Below, in pieces: positions 1 to 8,232 of a stretch of DNA of 19,005 bases. Under the pieces are notes generated by a model that did no database searches, was not told where the DNA came from, and saw nothing but the letters and a program-made list of their open reading frames with translations. Positions within the stretch are counted from its first letter, which is position 1. Each line of letters opens with the position of its first letter. This DNA comes from M3007 sp964539805. Its GTDB lineage: Bacteria; Bacteroidota; Bacteroidia; Chitinophagales; Saprospiraceae. The stretch is from contig CAZIKN010000105.1 in assembly GCA_964539805.1 (NCBI GenBank), positions 1-19,005 on the forward strand, in the 5' to 3' direction. The translations under genes were made by a program, and so were the position numbers.

Positions 1-3000
1 CCGTTAATGCATCGGATTATCAGTTTCACATGAACGTGATCGCCCAGATTACGTTTCAAAATGTGGTCAGTAATGATCCCGCCAACATGGTAGGCGTTTT
101 TGTGGGCAACGAACTTCGGGGGGTAGCCACACCGACCATGATCGGGGGCAAGGCCTATTATTTCATTTCGGTGCATTCCGATACCTATAATGGTGAATTG
201 CTGCGGTTCAAGGCGTATTATGCGCCCAATGACAAAATTTACACCTCGGCAGAAACGGAAACGTTTTTGCATTACAAACGGGTGGGTGATTTGGCGGCTC
301 CATTTGTCATTAACATTGACCCCAACCTAAATTTTCCGGTTGACCTGAAGCCATTATTGCCAGACACCACTTTGCAGGGCATCCCCTTTGACCCGATTGA
401 TTTGGTCAATGATTATTTGATTTCCATTGATGGCGATCCCGTGACCTGGACCTTCACACCAGGCCCCAACCTCAGCACCTCTTTTGCCAACGGGGTGTTA
501 CAGGTAAGCCCTGTATCGCCCAACTGGACGGGTACAGATCAGGTGCAGATCACTGTTCGGGAGACCAATGCGCCCTTTTTTACCAAAATCATCACCGGAT
601 TGTTCACCGTGTTGCCGGATTATGGGCCTCCGGTATGGCAACCCATCCCGGATCAGACGATTTTCCAGAGCGAAACCTTTACAACTATTGATTTAGACAA
701 TTACCTGACTTTCAATGGCCCTTGCCGGGCGTTTGACGTTGAAGTGTTTCCTTACACTGGCACAGCCACTGTGCCAAACTGGGTCAATCCTGCGCCATCC
801 GGGTCAGCGATGAACATGGTGGTGCGCCCTCTCTTTGCCGATGTGGTGCTGGCGGGTGCGGGTGCCCAATTGGCCGCTTTTGTTAATAATACGTTGGTTG
901 GTACAGCTGGCCCAACAGGCACTTTCCCGAATATTACCTACAGTTTGGTCCTTCAAAATTTGGCTGCCGGCAATATTACGTTTCGGTTTTATCATGCTGT
1001 AAACCAGTACCTTTACGAAAAAAGCAGCACCCAGGCTTTTATCCCGGGGGGCAGCGTAGGCTCCGTAGCGGTGCCCTATGTGCTTCAATTATCACCAGTT
1101 GTGCCCAATTTGGCCCCCGATGGTACCCTGCAGATGACTATTGTGGACCCAACATGGATTGGTGATTTCCCTATGGATCTCATCGTTTGGGATTGCCGTT
1201 TCCCACTTTTGCGCCGCGATGTGGAAAGTGTGGTGTACAAAGTGCTGGAGGACAAACGCCCCAAAATTACCTCTCCGCCAACGGTAATGTACAAGGAAAA
1301 ATCCTGCAATACGCTTTATGATGCCACGGCGACCGATCCGGTAAACTCGGAAGGTAATGGCTTGGTTTACAGCATTTTTGGCGGTGCCGATGCCTCTAAA
1401 TTCAGCATTGACCCCGTCACAGGTGTATTGTCCTGGTCCAATTTTGAGCCGGACTTTGAAAATCCGGGCGATGCCAACACCGACAATGATTACGAGGTCA
1501 CCATCAGGGTGACCAATGCCCTTATGCTGACCAATGACCTTGCATTGACCATTACCATCATGGATAACCCACAGGAACAGTTCACGCCACAGGTAAACGG
1601 GGGGCTTAACCCGGTTTGTTTTTTGAGCACTACTGTTTTACAGGCCTCTGGCGGCATTGGCTACCTTTGGAATACCAATGCCCCGACATCTTCGATCAAC
1701 ATCACACAAGCAGGCACATATACCGTAACTATAAGCAATGATGTAGGCTGTACTGCCGCAATTATGGTAAACGCAAAACTTAGCCCTACTGTAATAGCCA
1801 GTGGCAATAGCGGCACCGTGTGCAATGGCACTAGCATCATTCTTCAATCTACGCCCTCAGGGGGCTCCGGCACCTACAGCAATTTTGTATGGCAAGGCCC
1901 CAATCTGTTTGCTTCCAACATGGAGGATCCCACGCCTTTCGCGGCCACAGGCGCGGCTGGAGGTACGTACACCGTTACTGTGACGGACAATGCGGGCTGC
2001 ACAGCCACCTCAAGCACAAATATCACGGTAGCCAATGGCACCATTCCAGCCGTTGTGGCCATGAACAATGGCCCCGTTTGTGCAGGAAATACCTTTGCAT
2101 TGTCAGCCACACCATCAGGCGGTACGGGTGTGTACACTCAGATGAGCTGGTCCGGGCCTAATAGTTTCAACGCAAATGGGCCAAACCCCATTAATATCCC
2201 TGCTGCTGTGACGGCTGCAGGCTCTTACACGGTGACGCTAACGGACAATGCGGGCTGTACCGCTACGGGCAGTACGACCGTACAGATCAACCCGCGCCCA
2301 TCCATCACAGCGGGCAGTAATAGCCCTGTGTGCGCGGACAGCCCTATTTCGCTCCAATCCAATCCATCTGGTGGCACAACACCTTATACCTCATTTGTTT
2401 GGACTGGGCCTAATGCCTATGGCAGCAACATAGAAGACCCTGCGGATTTTATAGCAACAAGTGCCGTTGCCGGCACCTACACCGTTACCATAACCGATAA
2501 TTTGGGCTGCTCGAACACGGCTACTACCCTGGTCCAGGTGCGCACGCGCCCGAGCATAGTGGCCAATGTGTCCGGTACCACTTGCCTGGGCGGCACAATC
2601 AATCTGATCTCAACACCTACCGGAAGCAACACCCCTTTTGCAGCTTTTTTGTGGAATGGCCCTAATGGTTATATGGCAACAGCCGAAGATCCGACTGCTT
2701 TCCCGGCCACTATGGCCACAAATGGCACCTACACCGTTACGGTGACCGATAATTCAAACTGCACGGCTACCGCCACAGTAGCAGTAACAGTCAATCCTGT
2801 GCCAACCATAAACGCTATGAACAATGGGCCTGTCTGTTCAGGTAGCACCCTAAGCCTTAGCGCTGATCCTTTGGGTGGTAGCATGCCCTACCAATTCCAA
2901 TGGACAGGAGCTGATCTTTTTACGGCCTTGGTAGAAGACCCGTCATCAATTACGGCCACTGCGGCCTCTGCAGGTACATACACGGTAACCCTGACGGATG

Positions 3001-6000
3001 CCAAAGGTTGCACGGCTACGGGTAGCACACAGGTGCAGGTCAACCCCAAACCCACGGTGGCTCCAAGCAGTAATTCACCCATTTGCATCGGGGCAAATAT
3101 CAACCTGAGTGCCAACCCAAGCGGAGGCTCTGGCACTTATTCCTTGTTTAACTGGTCCGGGCCAACCTATTCCAGTTCCCAACAAAACCCGGTCATTACA
3201 GGAGCCAATACAGGCAATACCGGTGCATACAATGTGACGGTCACGGACAATGCAGGCTGCACCGCTACTGGCTTGGTCGGTGTTGCCATTTCATCTTTGT
3301 CAGCACCATCTATCACGGTTGGCAGCAATAGCCCTATTTGCGGAGGACAAAACCTGAACCTTACGTCATCGCCCTCCGGGGGAGCCACCCCTTATGCAGG
3401 TTTCACCTGGACGGGCCCCAATGGCTATTCATCGGGCCTGCAAAACCCAAGCCCATTTGCGGCCTTGGCCAATAACGCCGGGGTATATACGGTTACGGTT
3501 ACGGACAACAACAATTGTGTAGGCACGGCCTCCGTCACAGTAGTGGTCAATGCGCCGAGTGCGGCCCCAAGCACCAATACGCCCATTTGTACGGGCACTG
3601 TTGTGCAGCTTACCGCCAACCCATCAGGTGGCACAGGAACTTATACTTCTTTTTCATGGCAAGGGCCTAATGCTTATGCAGGCAGTGGGAATATGCCCGC
3701 TACTTTTATCGCGTCGGCTAATACTATTGGAGTTTATACGGTCACGGTGACTGACAATGCCAATTGTATAGGCACAGGCACGGTAAACGTGAGTTTCCTG
3801 AACAACAACCCACCCTCCATCACCTGTCCAACGAATCAGGAAGTCAATACCGCCGCCAATAATTGCACAGGCACCGTGCGCGATTGGGTGTCTTTTGCCA
3901 CCGGTTTGAGCGATGACTGTACCGCAACAGGAAATATTTTGGTCACTCAAATGCCTGATGCCAATACCCTGCTTTCAGGCCATAATGATGAAGAGACCAT
4001 TACCCTGACCGCTGATGACCAGACGGGCAACAAAACACCTTGTACCTTCAAGGTAACGCTAAAGGACAAGACCAAGCCCACGATCAGTTGCCCCACCGAT
4101 GCCATTGTTACGGCGGGCAACAATTGTGCGGGCACGGTAGGCTCGTTTTCATTGGTCTCAAAATCAGACAATTGCGCCATGTCAGCGAACATCACCGAAA
4201 GCCAAAGTCCCGACGCAAACACCCCATTGAGCGGTCAGGATGACTTTGAAATGGTGACCATCACCGCTAATGATGGCAACGGCAACACGGAAAGCTGTAC
4301 CTTCAAAGTGACGCTGAAAAACAGCACCAAGCCCGTCATTACCTGCCCCGCCGATGCTACCGTAGCCGCCAACAGCAATTGTACAGGCGTAATTGGGGCT
4401 TATGCATTGGTGTCAAAAATGGGCAACTGTGCCATGCCAGGCAACATTTCAGAAATGCAAAGCCCGCCATCAAACACGCTTTTGAGCGGCCATGATGACT
4501 TTGAAACGGTGACCATCACAGCTGACGACGGCAATGGCAATACGGAGAGCTGCTCCTTTAAGGTAACCTTGAAAGACGATACCAAACCAACCATTACTTG
4601 CCCTGCCGATGCCACCGTGGCAGCCAGCAGCACTTGTACAGGCCTGGTAGGAGCCTTTGTATTAGCCTCTAAATCAGATAATTGCGCAGCATCGGGCAAT
4701 ATCACGGAAATGCAAAGCCCGGCAGCCAGCACCCCTTTGAGCGGCCATGACGATTTTGAAACGGTAACCATCACCGCCGATGATGGCAATGGCAATACCC
4801 AAAACTGTTCCTTCAAGGTGACCTTGAAAGACGATACCAAGCCCACGATCACTTGCCCCGCCGATGCCACCGTTGCGGCCAGCAGCACTTGCACAGGCCT
4901 GGTAGGAGCTTTTGTATTGGCTTCCAAATCAGACAATTGCGCTTCATCCGGTAATATTTCAGAGATACAAAACCCGGCGGCCAATACTCTCTTAAGCGGC
5001 CATGATGACTTTAAAACGATAACCATTACCGCCAATGACGGCAATGGCAACACGGAAAGTTGCACCTTTAAGGTGACCTTAAAAGACATCACAAAGCCCA
5101 CGATCACTTGCCCGGCCGATGCCACCGTTTCGGCCAGCAGCACTTGCACAGGTGTAGTAGGTCCGTTTGTATTGGCCTCTAAATCAGATAATTGCACCGC
5201 ATCAGGCAATATCACGGAAATACAAAGCCCGGTGGCCAGTACGCCTTTAAGTGGGCATGATGACTTTGAAATGGTAACCATTACCGCCAATGACGGCAAT
5301 GGCAACACGGAGAGCTGCTCCTTTAAAGTAACGCTAAAAGACGATACCAAGCCCACGATCACTTGTCCGGCTGATGCCACCGTGGCAGCCAGTAATACCT
5401 GCACAGGCGTGGTAGGAGCCTTTGTATTAGCCTCAAAATCAGATAATTGCGCATTATCGGGCAACATCACAGAAATGCAAAGCCCGGCAGCCAGTACGGT
5501 GTTGAGCGGCCATGATGACTTTGAAACCGTGACCATTACCGCTGATGACGGCAATGGAAACACCCAAAATTGTTCGTTCAAAGTGACATTAAAGGACATC
5601 ACACCCCCCGGCATCAGCTGCCCGGCACCTATTGAACAAAATACAGCACCTGACCAGTGCAGCGCCATAGTGACGTACACGGTCACGGGCTCGGACAATT
5701 GCGGGGTAAACCTGGCACGTATCAATGGATTGGCAAGCGGCCAAATTTTTCCAAAAGGCTTGACGGTGGTCAATTGGGAAGCTACTGACGTTGCAGGTTT
5801 GAAAACAAGCTGTTCGTTTTCCGTAACCATTGTGGATGGCCAAAAACCAGGCATAACTTGTCCTGCAAGTTTTAACAAAAACACTGATCCTAACTTATGC
5901 AGTGCCTTGGCCTCCTATAATGTATCAGCAATGGACAATTGTGCAGGATGGTCGCTGCAAAGGACTTCGGGCCTTGCCTCGGGTTCGGTTTTCCCCAAAG

Positions 6001-7250
6001 GTGCAAATGTTGTGGTCTGGACGGTTACGGATGCCGCCGGCCTTACCAACAGCTGCTCCTTCACCGTGACGGTCATTGATGTACAGCCGCCTACGCTAAA
6101 ATGCCCAACCAACATTGTAAAATCAGCTGATGCCAACTGTGTTTCACAAACTTTTTATGCCTTGAAATCACAGTCGGACAACTGTTCGGGCATGACAACC
6201 GGCTTTTTGAGCAGTTCGCCTACGCCCAATATGATCAATGGCTCCTTTTTCCCCAAGGGCGTAACCACTGTAACCATGCGCGCTACGGATGCCGCCGGCC
6301 TGACGGCCACCTGCACCTTCTTAGTGACGGTAAATGATGTGACTACGCCCAACATCGTTTGCCCAACCAACATTACACGGGTGACGGATGCCAATGTCTG
6401 TTCCGCCGTGGTGACCTACAACAACCCAACGGCTACCGACAACTGTGCGCCTCCGCCAACACTGGAGCGTACCAGCGGCTCGGCGAGCGGCTCGGCTTTC
6501 CCCCGTGGTATTAATACCATCATGTGGCGGGCCACCGACGGAGCAGGACTGACCAAAACCTGTACCTTCAGGATCACGGTCAACGATGCGCAACCACCAG
6601 GCATCAGCTGCCCACCCAATACCACCGTGACTGGGAGCGGTACCCCTTGCTCTTATCCGTCCTCCAGCTTGGCATCGGCCACCGCCACGGATAATTGTGG
6701 GGTAACTTCACTGACGCACAATGCCCCGGCGAGCCTGCCCGCAGGCCCCAGGGTAATCGTCTGGACGGCCCGCGATGCCACCAATAATTTACGAACCTGT
6801 ACCTATACCGTTACGGTGAATTGCACCACAAGCCCAGAGCTGAAGTATGAGGTAGGAAGTATGAAGGAGGAAGCGGAAACCGTGCGTGCTTCATCCCTCA
6901 TCCCTCATTCCTCATCCCTCATAACTCATCATTTATCATTATCGCCCAATCCCGCGAGCGACATAGTGCTCATCACGCTGTCAAATCAACAGAACCCTGA
7001 GCATTCGTCAGGGCAGGCATCAAATCAACAAATCAACAGTAAGTCAAATCAACAACCCCCAGCATCCAATCAACAATTGATGATCTACGATGCGCAAGGG
7101 CGTTTGGTATGGCAAAAGGATATGGATGGCCTCAGTACCCAACTTTCTATAGACCTGAAGGCATTGGATTTTTCCAATGGCATATACCTGATCTTGCTTA
7201 AAACGAGTTCAGGACTGTCAGCCCAAAAATTGGTGGTTAACAGAATATAA
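1..7250 (+). CDS. Giant T9SS-secreted adhesin with Ig-like and HYR repeats (5' partial)
   Basis: This is a very large surface or secreted repeat protein, probably for adhesion or matrix contact. The frame stays open to the left edge through codons before the ATG at 30 (VNASDYQFH precedes it and belongs to the first domain), so the true start lies upstream. Order of parts: a beta domain (3-330) with VGVFVGNELRGVA; a cadherin/putative Ig-like linker; a second copy of the first domain type (about 789-1095, LAAFVNNTLVGTA); a cadherin-like segment (about 1260-1580) with the GADASKFSIDPVTGVLSW signature; one short and eight full Ig-like repeats (1587-3809); twelve HYR-like modules (3810-6830), each opening with an ITCP-type motif and carrying DNC; and a T9SS type A sorting domain (6933-7247) with LSPNPASD, YDAQGRLVW and NGIYLI. 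Known for the family: such C-terminal domains direct export through the type IX system and are removed at the surface. Repetitive DNA interrupts the region before and within the sorting domain. Ligand unknown. Confidence 0.93.
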   Translation, partial: VNASDYQFHMNVIAQITFQNVVSNDPANMVGVFVGNELRGVATPTMIGGKAYYFISVHSDTYNGELLRFKAYYAPNDKIYTSAETETFLHYKRVGDLAAPFVINIDPNLNFPVDLKPLLPDTTLQGIPFDPIDLVNDYLISIDGDPVTWTFTPGPNLSTSFANGVLQVSPVSPNWTGTDQVQITVRETNAPFFTKIITGLFTVLPDYGPPVWQPIPDQTIFQSETFTTIDLDNYLTFNGPCRAFDVEVFPYTGTATVPNWVNPAPSGSAMNMVVRPLFADVVLAGAGAQLAAFVNNTLVGTAGPTGTFPNITYSLVLQNLAAGNITFRFYHAVNQYLYEKSSTQAFIPGGSVGSVAVPYVLQLSPVVPNLAPDGTLQMTIVDPTWIGDFPMDLIVWDCRFPLLRRDVESVVYKVLEDKRPKITSPPTVMYKEKSCNTLYDATATDPVNSEGNGLVYSIFGGADASKFSIDPVTGVLSWSNFEPDFENPGDANTDNDYEVTIRVTNALMLTNDLALTITIMDNPQEQFTPQVNGGLNPVCFLSTTVLQASGGIGYLWNTNAPTSSINITQAGTYTVTISNDVGCTAAIMVNAKLSPTVIASGNSGTVCNGTSIILQSTPSGGSGTYSNFVWQGPNLFASNMEDPTPFAATGAAGGTYTVTVTDNAGCTATSSTNITVANGTIPAVVAMNNGPVCAGNTFALSATPSGGTGVYTQMSWSGPNSFNANGPNPINIPAAVTAAGSYTVTLTDNAGCTATGSTTVQINPRPSITAGSNSPVCADSPISLQSNPSGGTTPYTSFVWTGPNAYGSNIEDPADFIATSAVAGTYTVTITDNLGCSNTATTLVQVRTRPSIVANVSGTTCLGGTINLISTPTGSNTPFAAFLWNGPNGYMATAEDPTAFPATMATNGTYTVTVTDNSNCTATATVAVTVNPVPTINAMNNGPVCSGSTLSLSADPLGGSMPYQFQWTGADLFTALVEDPSSITATAASAGTYTVTLTDAKGCTATGSTQVQVNPKPTVAPSSNSPICIGANINLSANPSGGSGTYSLFNWSGPTYSSSQQNPVITGANTGNTGAYNVTVTDNAGCTATGLVGVAISSLSAPSITVGSNSPICGGQNLNLTSSPSGGATPYAGFTWTGPNGYSSGLQNPSPFAALANNAGVYTVTVTDNNNCVGTASVTVVVNAPSAAPSTNTPICTGTVVQLTANPSGGTGTYTSFSWQGPNAYAGSGNMPATFIASANTIGVYTVTVTDNANCIGTGTVNVSFLNNNPPSITCPTNQEVNTAANNCTGTVRDWVSFATGLSDDCTATGNILVTQMPDANTLLSGHNDEETITLTADDQTGNKTPCTFKVTLKDKTKPTISCPTDAIVTAGNNCAGTVGSFSLVSKSDNCAMSANITESQSPDANTPLSGQDDFEMVTITANDGNGNTESCTFKVTLKNSTKPVITCPADATVAANSNCTGVIGAYALVSKMGNCAMPGNISEMQSPPSNTLLSGHDDFETVTITADDGNGNTESCSFKVTLKDDTKPTITCPADATVAASSTCTGLVGAFVLASKSDNCAASGNITEMQSPAASTPLSGHDDFETVTITADDGNGNTQNCSFKVTLKDDTKPTITCPADATVAASSTCTGLVGAFVLASKSDNCASSGNISEIQNPAANTLLSGHDDFKTITITANDGNGNTESCTFKVTLKDITKPTITCPADATVSASSTCTGVVGPFVLASKSDNCTASGNITEIQSPVASTPLSGHDDFEMVTITANDGNGNTESCSFKVTLKDDTKPTITCPADATVAASNTCTGVVGAFVLASKSDNCALSGNITEMQSPAASTVLSGHDDFETVTITADDGNGNTQNCSFKVTLKDITPPGISCPAPIEQNTAPDQCSAIVTYTVTGSDNCGVNLARINGLASGQIFPKGLTVVNWEATDVAGLKTSCSFSVTIVDGQKPGITCPASFNKNTDPNLCSALASYNVSAMDNCAGWSLQRTSGLASGSVFPKGANVVVWTVTDAAGLTNSCSFTVTVIDVQPPTLKCPTNIVKSADANCVSQTFYALKSQSDNCSGMTTGFLSSSPTPNMINGSFFPKGVTTVTMRATDAAGLTATCTFLVTVNDVTTPNIVCPTNITRVTDANVCSAVVTYNNPTATDNCAPPPTLERTSGSASGSAFPRGINTIMWRATDGAGLTKTCTFRITVNDAQPPGISCPPNTTVTGSGTPCSYPSSSLASATATDNCGVTSLTHNAPASLPAGPRVIVWTARDATNNLRTCTYTVTVNCTTSPELKYEVGSMKEEAETVRASSLIPHSSSLITHHLSLSPNPASDIVLITLSNQQNPEHSSGQASNQQINSKSNQQPPASNQQLMIYDAQGRLVWQKDMDGLSTQLSIDLKALDFSNGIYLILLKTSSGLSAQKLVVNRI
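1785..3809 (+). repeat. Eight tandem Ig-like repeats of about 84 residues
   Basis: Eight consecutive units of about 250 bp lie inside the giant adhesin. Each has the pattern NSPVC near its start, then PSGG, a WxGPN motif in the middle, GTYTVTVTD near the end and a cysteine three residues later (NAGC or NNNC). A shorter ninth unit (1587-1784) lacks the WxGPN part. The two cysteines per unit probably form a disulfide. Units differ clearly in sequence, so this array is older than the 255-bp HYR array that follows. This kind of repeat is common in secreted proteins of Bacteroidota. Confidence 0.85.
4074..5603 (+). repeat. Six exact-length 255-bp tandem HYR-type units
   Basis: Units begin at 4074, 4329, 4584, 4839, 5094 and 5349, each exactly 255 bp (85 residues). 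Each starts KPxIxCPxDA, then carries SKSDNCA or a variant, LSGHDDFE, a TITADDGNGNT-type motif and FKVTLK. The preceding unit (3810-4073, 88 residues) is a divergent relative, and five more HYR modules of 80-86 residues follow (starting at 5604, 5844, 6087, 6345 and 6594). The high similarity and absence of length drift point to recent duplication or gene conversion. HYR domains have an immunoglobulin-like fold and are associated with adhesion. Confidence 0.9.
6841..6940 (+). repeat. Heptanucleotide repeat element with inverted arms, inside the coding frame
   Basis: The left arm (6841-6873) is purine-rich, built of seven-base steps such as aagtatg, aggtagg, aagtatg and aaggagg. The right arm (6889-6940) is pyrimidine-rich, with steps tcatccc, tcatccc, tcattcc, tcatccc, tcataac. 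The arms are roughly complementary, so the block could fold as a long imperfect hairpin. It encodes a non-conserved linker (YEVGSMKEEAETV, then SSLIPHSSSLITHH) between the last HYR module and the sorting domain. The sequence shows the heptad pattern directly; that it is a dispersed genomic repeat is inference. Confidence 0.7.
6933..7247 (+). other. T9SS type A C-terminal sorting domain, with an internal insertion
   Basis: The last part of the adhesin shows the hallmarks of a type IX secretion C-terminal domain: LSPNPASD at the start, the YDAQGRLVWQKDM strand in the middle, and LDFSNGIYLILLKT near the end, followed by QKLVVNRI. A usual domain of this family is about 75-80 residues. This one is about 105 because a Gln/Asn/Ser-rich stretch of about 32 codons (6981-7076) lies between the first strand (VLITLSN) and LMIYDAQG. 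Known for the family: it is recognised by the outer-membrane T9SS machinery and cleaved by a sortase-like peptidase. Confidence 0.85.
6981..7076 (+). repeat. TCAAATCAACA repeats with a small palindrome, inserted in the sorting domain
   Basis: The unit tcaaatcaaca occurs exactly at 6981-6991, 7020-7030 and 7044-7054, with a further aaatcaaca following the second copy and a variant tccaatcaaca at 7065-7075. Between the first two lies a perfect 6-bp hairpin, ccctga (6995-7000) and tcaggg (7008-7013), with a 7-nt loop. It encodes the low-complexity Gln/Asn stretch (QQNPEHSSGQ, SNQQINSKSNQQ) that splits the sorting domain. The length is a multiple of three, which keeps the frame. Confidence 0.75.
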
Positions 7251-7372
7251 TGCAGTAGGGTAGTTGGCTCAATTGTGTAAGTGAGGGGGAAACTTTGAGG
7301 CTCCTCCTCACTATCAGATAGGTAACAAGAGCCGAATTTTTCTGTCAAATACTTAAATAGGCTTAATTAATG

Positions 7373-7407
7373 GGCGGTGCAGCGGTAATCGTTGCGCCGT
7401 TTTTTTT
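7373..7407 (+). terminator. Probable rho-independent terminator of the adhesin gene
   Basis: An imperfect GC-rich stem (ggcg paired with cgcc outside, cagcg with cgttg inside around the loop gtaat, with a small bulge on the left) is followed by eight T (7400-7407). It lies about 120 bp after the adhesin stop codon. A weaker hairpin, agtgagggg (7280-7288) with ctcctcact (7304-7312), lies between them and has no T-run. Confidence 0.6.
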
Positions 7408-7420
7408 AGAGGCACATAAA

Positions 7421-7470
7421 ACTTAAAGTACTGGCTTTAAGTAGGTAAAAACAAACACTTTAAACCAGTA
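7421..7470. promoter_or_regulatory. Nested inverted repeats upstream of the membrane protein/regulator operon
   Basis: A perfect inverted repeat, acttaaag (7421-7428) and ctttaagt (7435-7442), is separated by tactgg. The segment 7429-7442 (tactggctttaagt) can instead pair with 7457-7470 (actttaaaccagta) at 12 of 14 positions. The arm ctttaagt is therefore shared by two mutually exclusive foldings. The block lies about 70 bp upstream of the likely promoter. It could be an operator with repeated CTTTAA half-sites, possibly for the winged-helix regulator encoded downstream, or an RNA structure. The repeats are seen; the role is inference. Confidence 0.45.
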
Positions 7471-7539
7471 ATTTATGCAATACAGGATGTCCAAAACGCT
7501 TGCAGATAAATAATATCCACTGAAACGGATTAAAAAAAA

Positions 7540-7547
7540 TAACTTTG
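7540..7547 (+). promoter_or_regulatory. Promoter -7 element of Bacteroidota type for the 7567 operon
   Basis: TAACTTTG matches the TAnnTTTG consensus of the Bacteroidota primary sigma factor exactly and lies 19 bp before the ATG at 7567, so the leader would be short. No clear TTTG element is visible at the expected -33 distance. Confidence 0.5.
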
Positions 7548-7566
7548 CATCTCAAAGCATAATGAT

Positions 7567-8232
7567 ATGGACACTAAACAACAGTTGGCGCATTTGGCCG
7601 AGATGCGCGCTTTAATGGAGCGCAGCACCCGTTTTTTGAGCTTGAGCGGGCTTTCGGGCGTTTGGGCTGGCCTTTGCGCACTGGCCGGAGCGGCAGTGAT
7701 GTATGCTTATTTTGAGATGAGCCCTTTCTCAGAGGATTCCAATTATGACCTGGTAGAGAAGACAAGACGGACCGTGAAGTGGAGCATGGATTACAAAACA
7801 GTCTTTGTCATCGTTGCGCTATCCGTATTGGGCGCAGCACTGGCGGGCGGAGTATTTTTCACCACCCGCAAGGCCCGCCAGCGCGGCGAAAAGATCTGGG
7901 ATGCCTCCTCGCGCCGCTTGCTGATGGCTATGGCTATACCCTTGATTGCTGGTGGTTTTTTCTGCATTGCCCTGCTGGAACGCGGTTTTATAAGCCTTTT
8001 GGCCCCCTGTACGCTTATTTTTTATGGTTTGGCCCTTATCATGGGCGGCAAATACACCCTGCGCGATGTGGAATACCTGGGCATGTGCGAACTTGCACTC
8101 GGTTTGGCGGGCGTATATTACCCGGGTTTTGGCCTTGAGCTTTGGGCTATAGGCTTTGGTATTTTGCACATCGGTTATGGCCTTTATATGTATTTTAAAT
8201 ATGACAGTTCGTCAGCCCGGCACAAGGCATGA
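7567..8232 (+). CDS. Six-helix integral membrane protein of unknown function
   Basis: A 221-residue inner-membrane protein. The N-terminal about 25 residues are polar (MDTKQQLAHLAEMRALMERS). Hydrophobic segments lie near residues 28-49, 77-98, 116-136, 142-160, 168-186 and 190-210, giving six predicted helices. A basic cytosolic loop (TRKARQRGEK) follows the second. No catalytic motif is visible. The gene overlaps the next one by four bases (ATGA), so the two are almost certainly translated together. Pairs of a small membrane protein and a small winged-helix regulator are frequent in Bacteroidota; this one may be controlled by its partner or may influence it at the membrane, but that is inference. 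The start is the ATG 19 bp after a TAACTTTG promoter element. Confidence 0.85.
   Translation: MDTKQQLAHLAEMRALMERSTRFLSLSGLSGVWAGLCALAGAAVMYAYFEMSPFSEDSNYDLVEKTRRTVKWSMDYKTVFVIVALSVLGAALAGGVFFTTRKARQRGEKIWDASSRRLLMAMAIPLIAGGFFCIALLERGFISLLAPCTLIFYGLALIMGGKYTLRDVEYLGMCELALGLAGVYYPGFGLELWAIGFGILHIGYGLYMYFKYDSSSARHKA

Noticed and set aside
30..32. ATG at 30 as the true start of the adhesin
   Set aside because: The frame is open further upstream to the window edge, and the residues before it (VNASDYQFH) belong to the same beta domain. There is no signal peptide after this ATG.
4074..5603. CRISPR-like array
   Set aside because: The period is 255 bp, the units are contiguous and coding, and there are no unique spacers.
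4400..5884. 494-residue open frame antisense to the HYR array
   Set aside because: It mirrors the 255-bp repeat period of the sense gene; one stop-free unit repeated six times keeps the antisense frame open. It has no start signal or independent domain.
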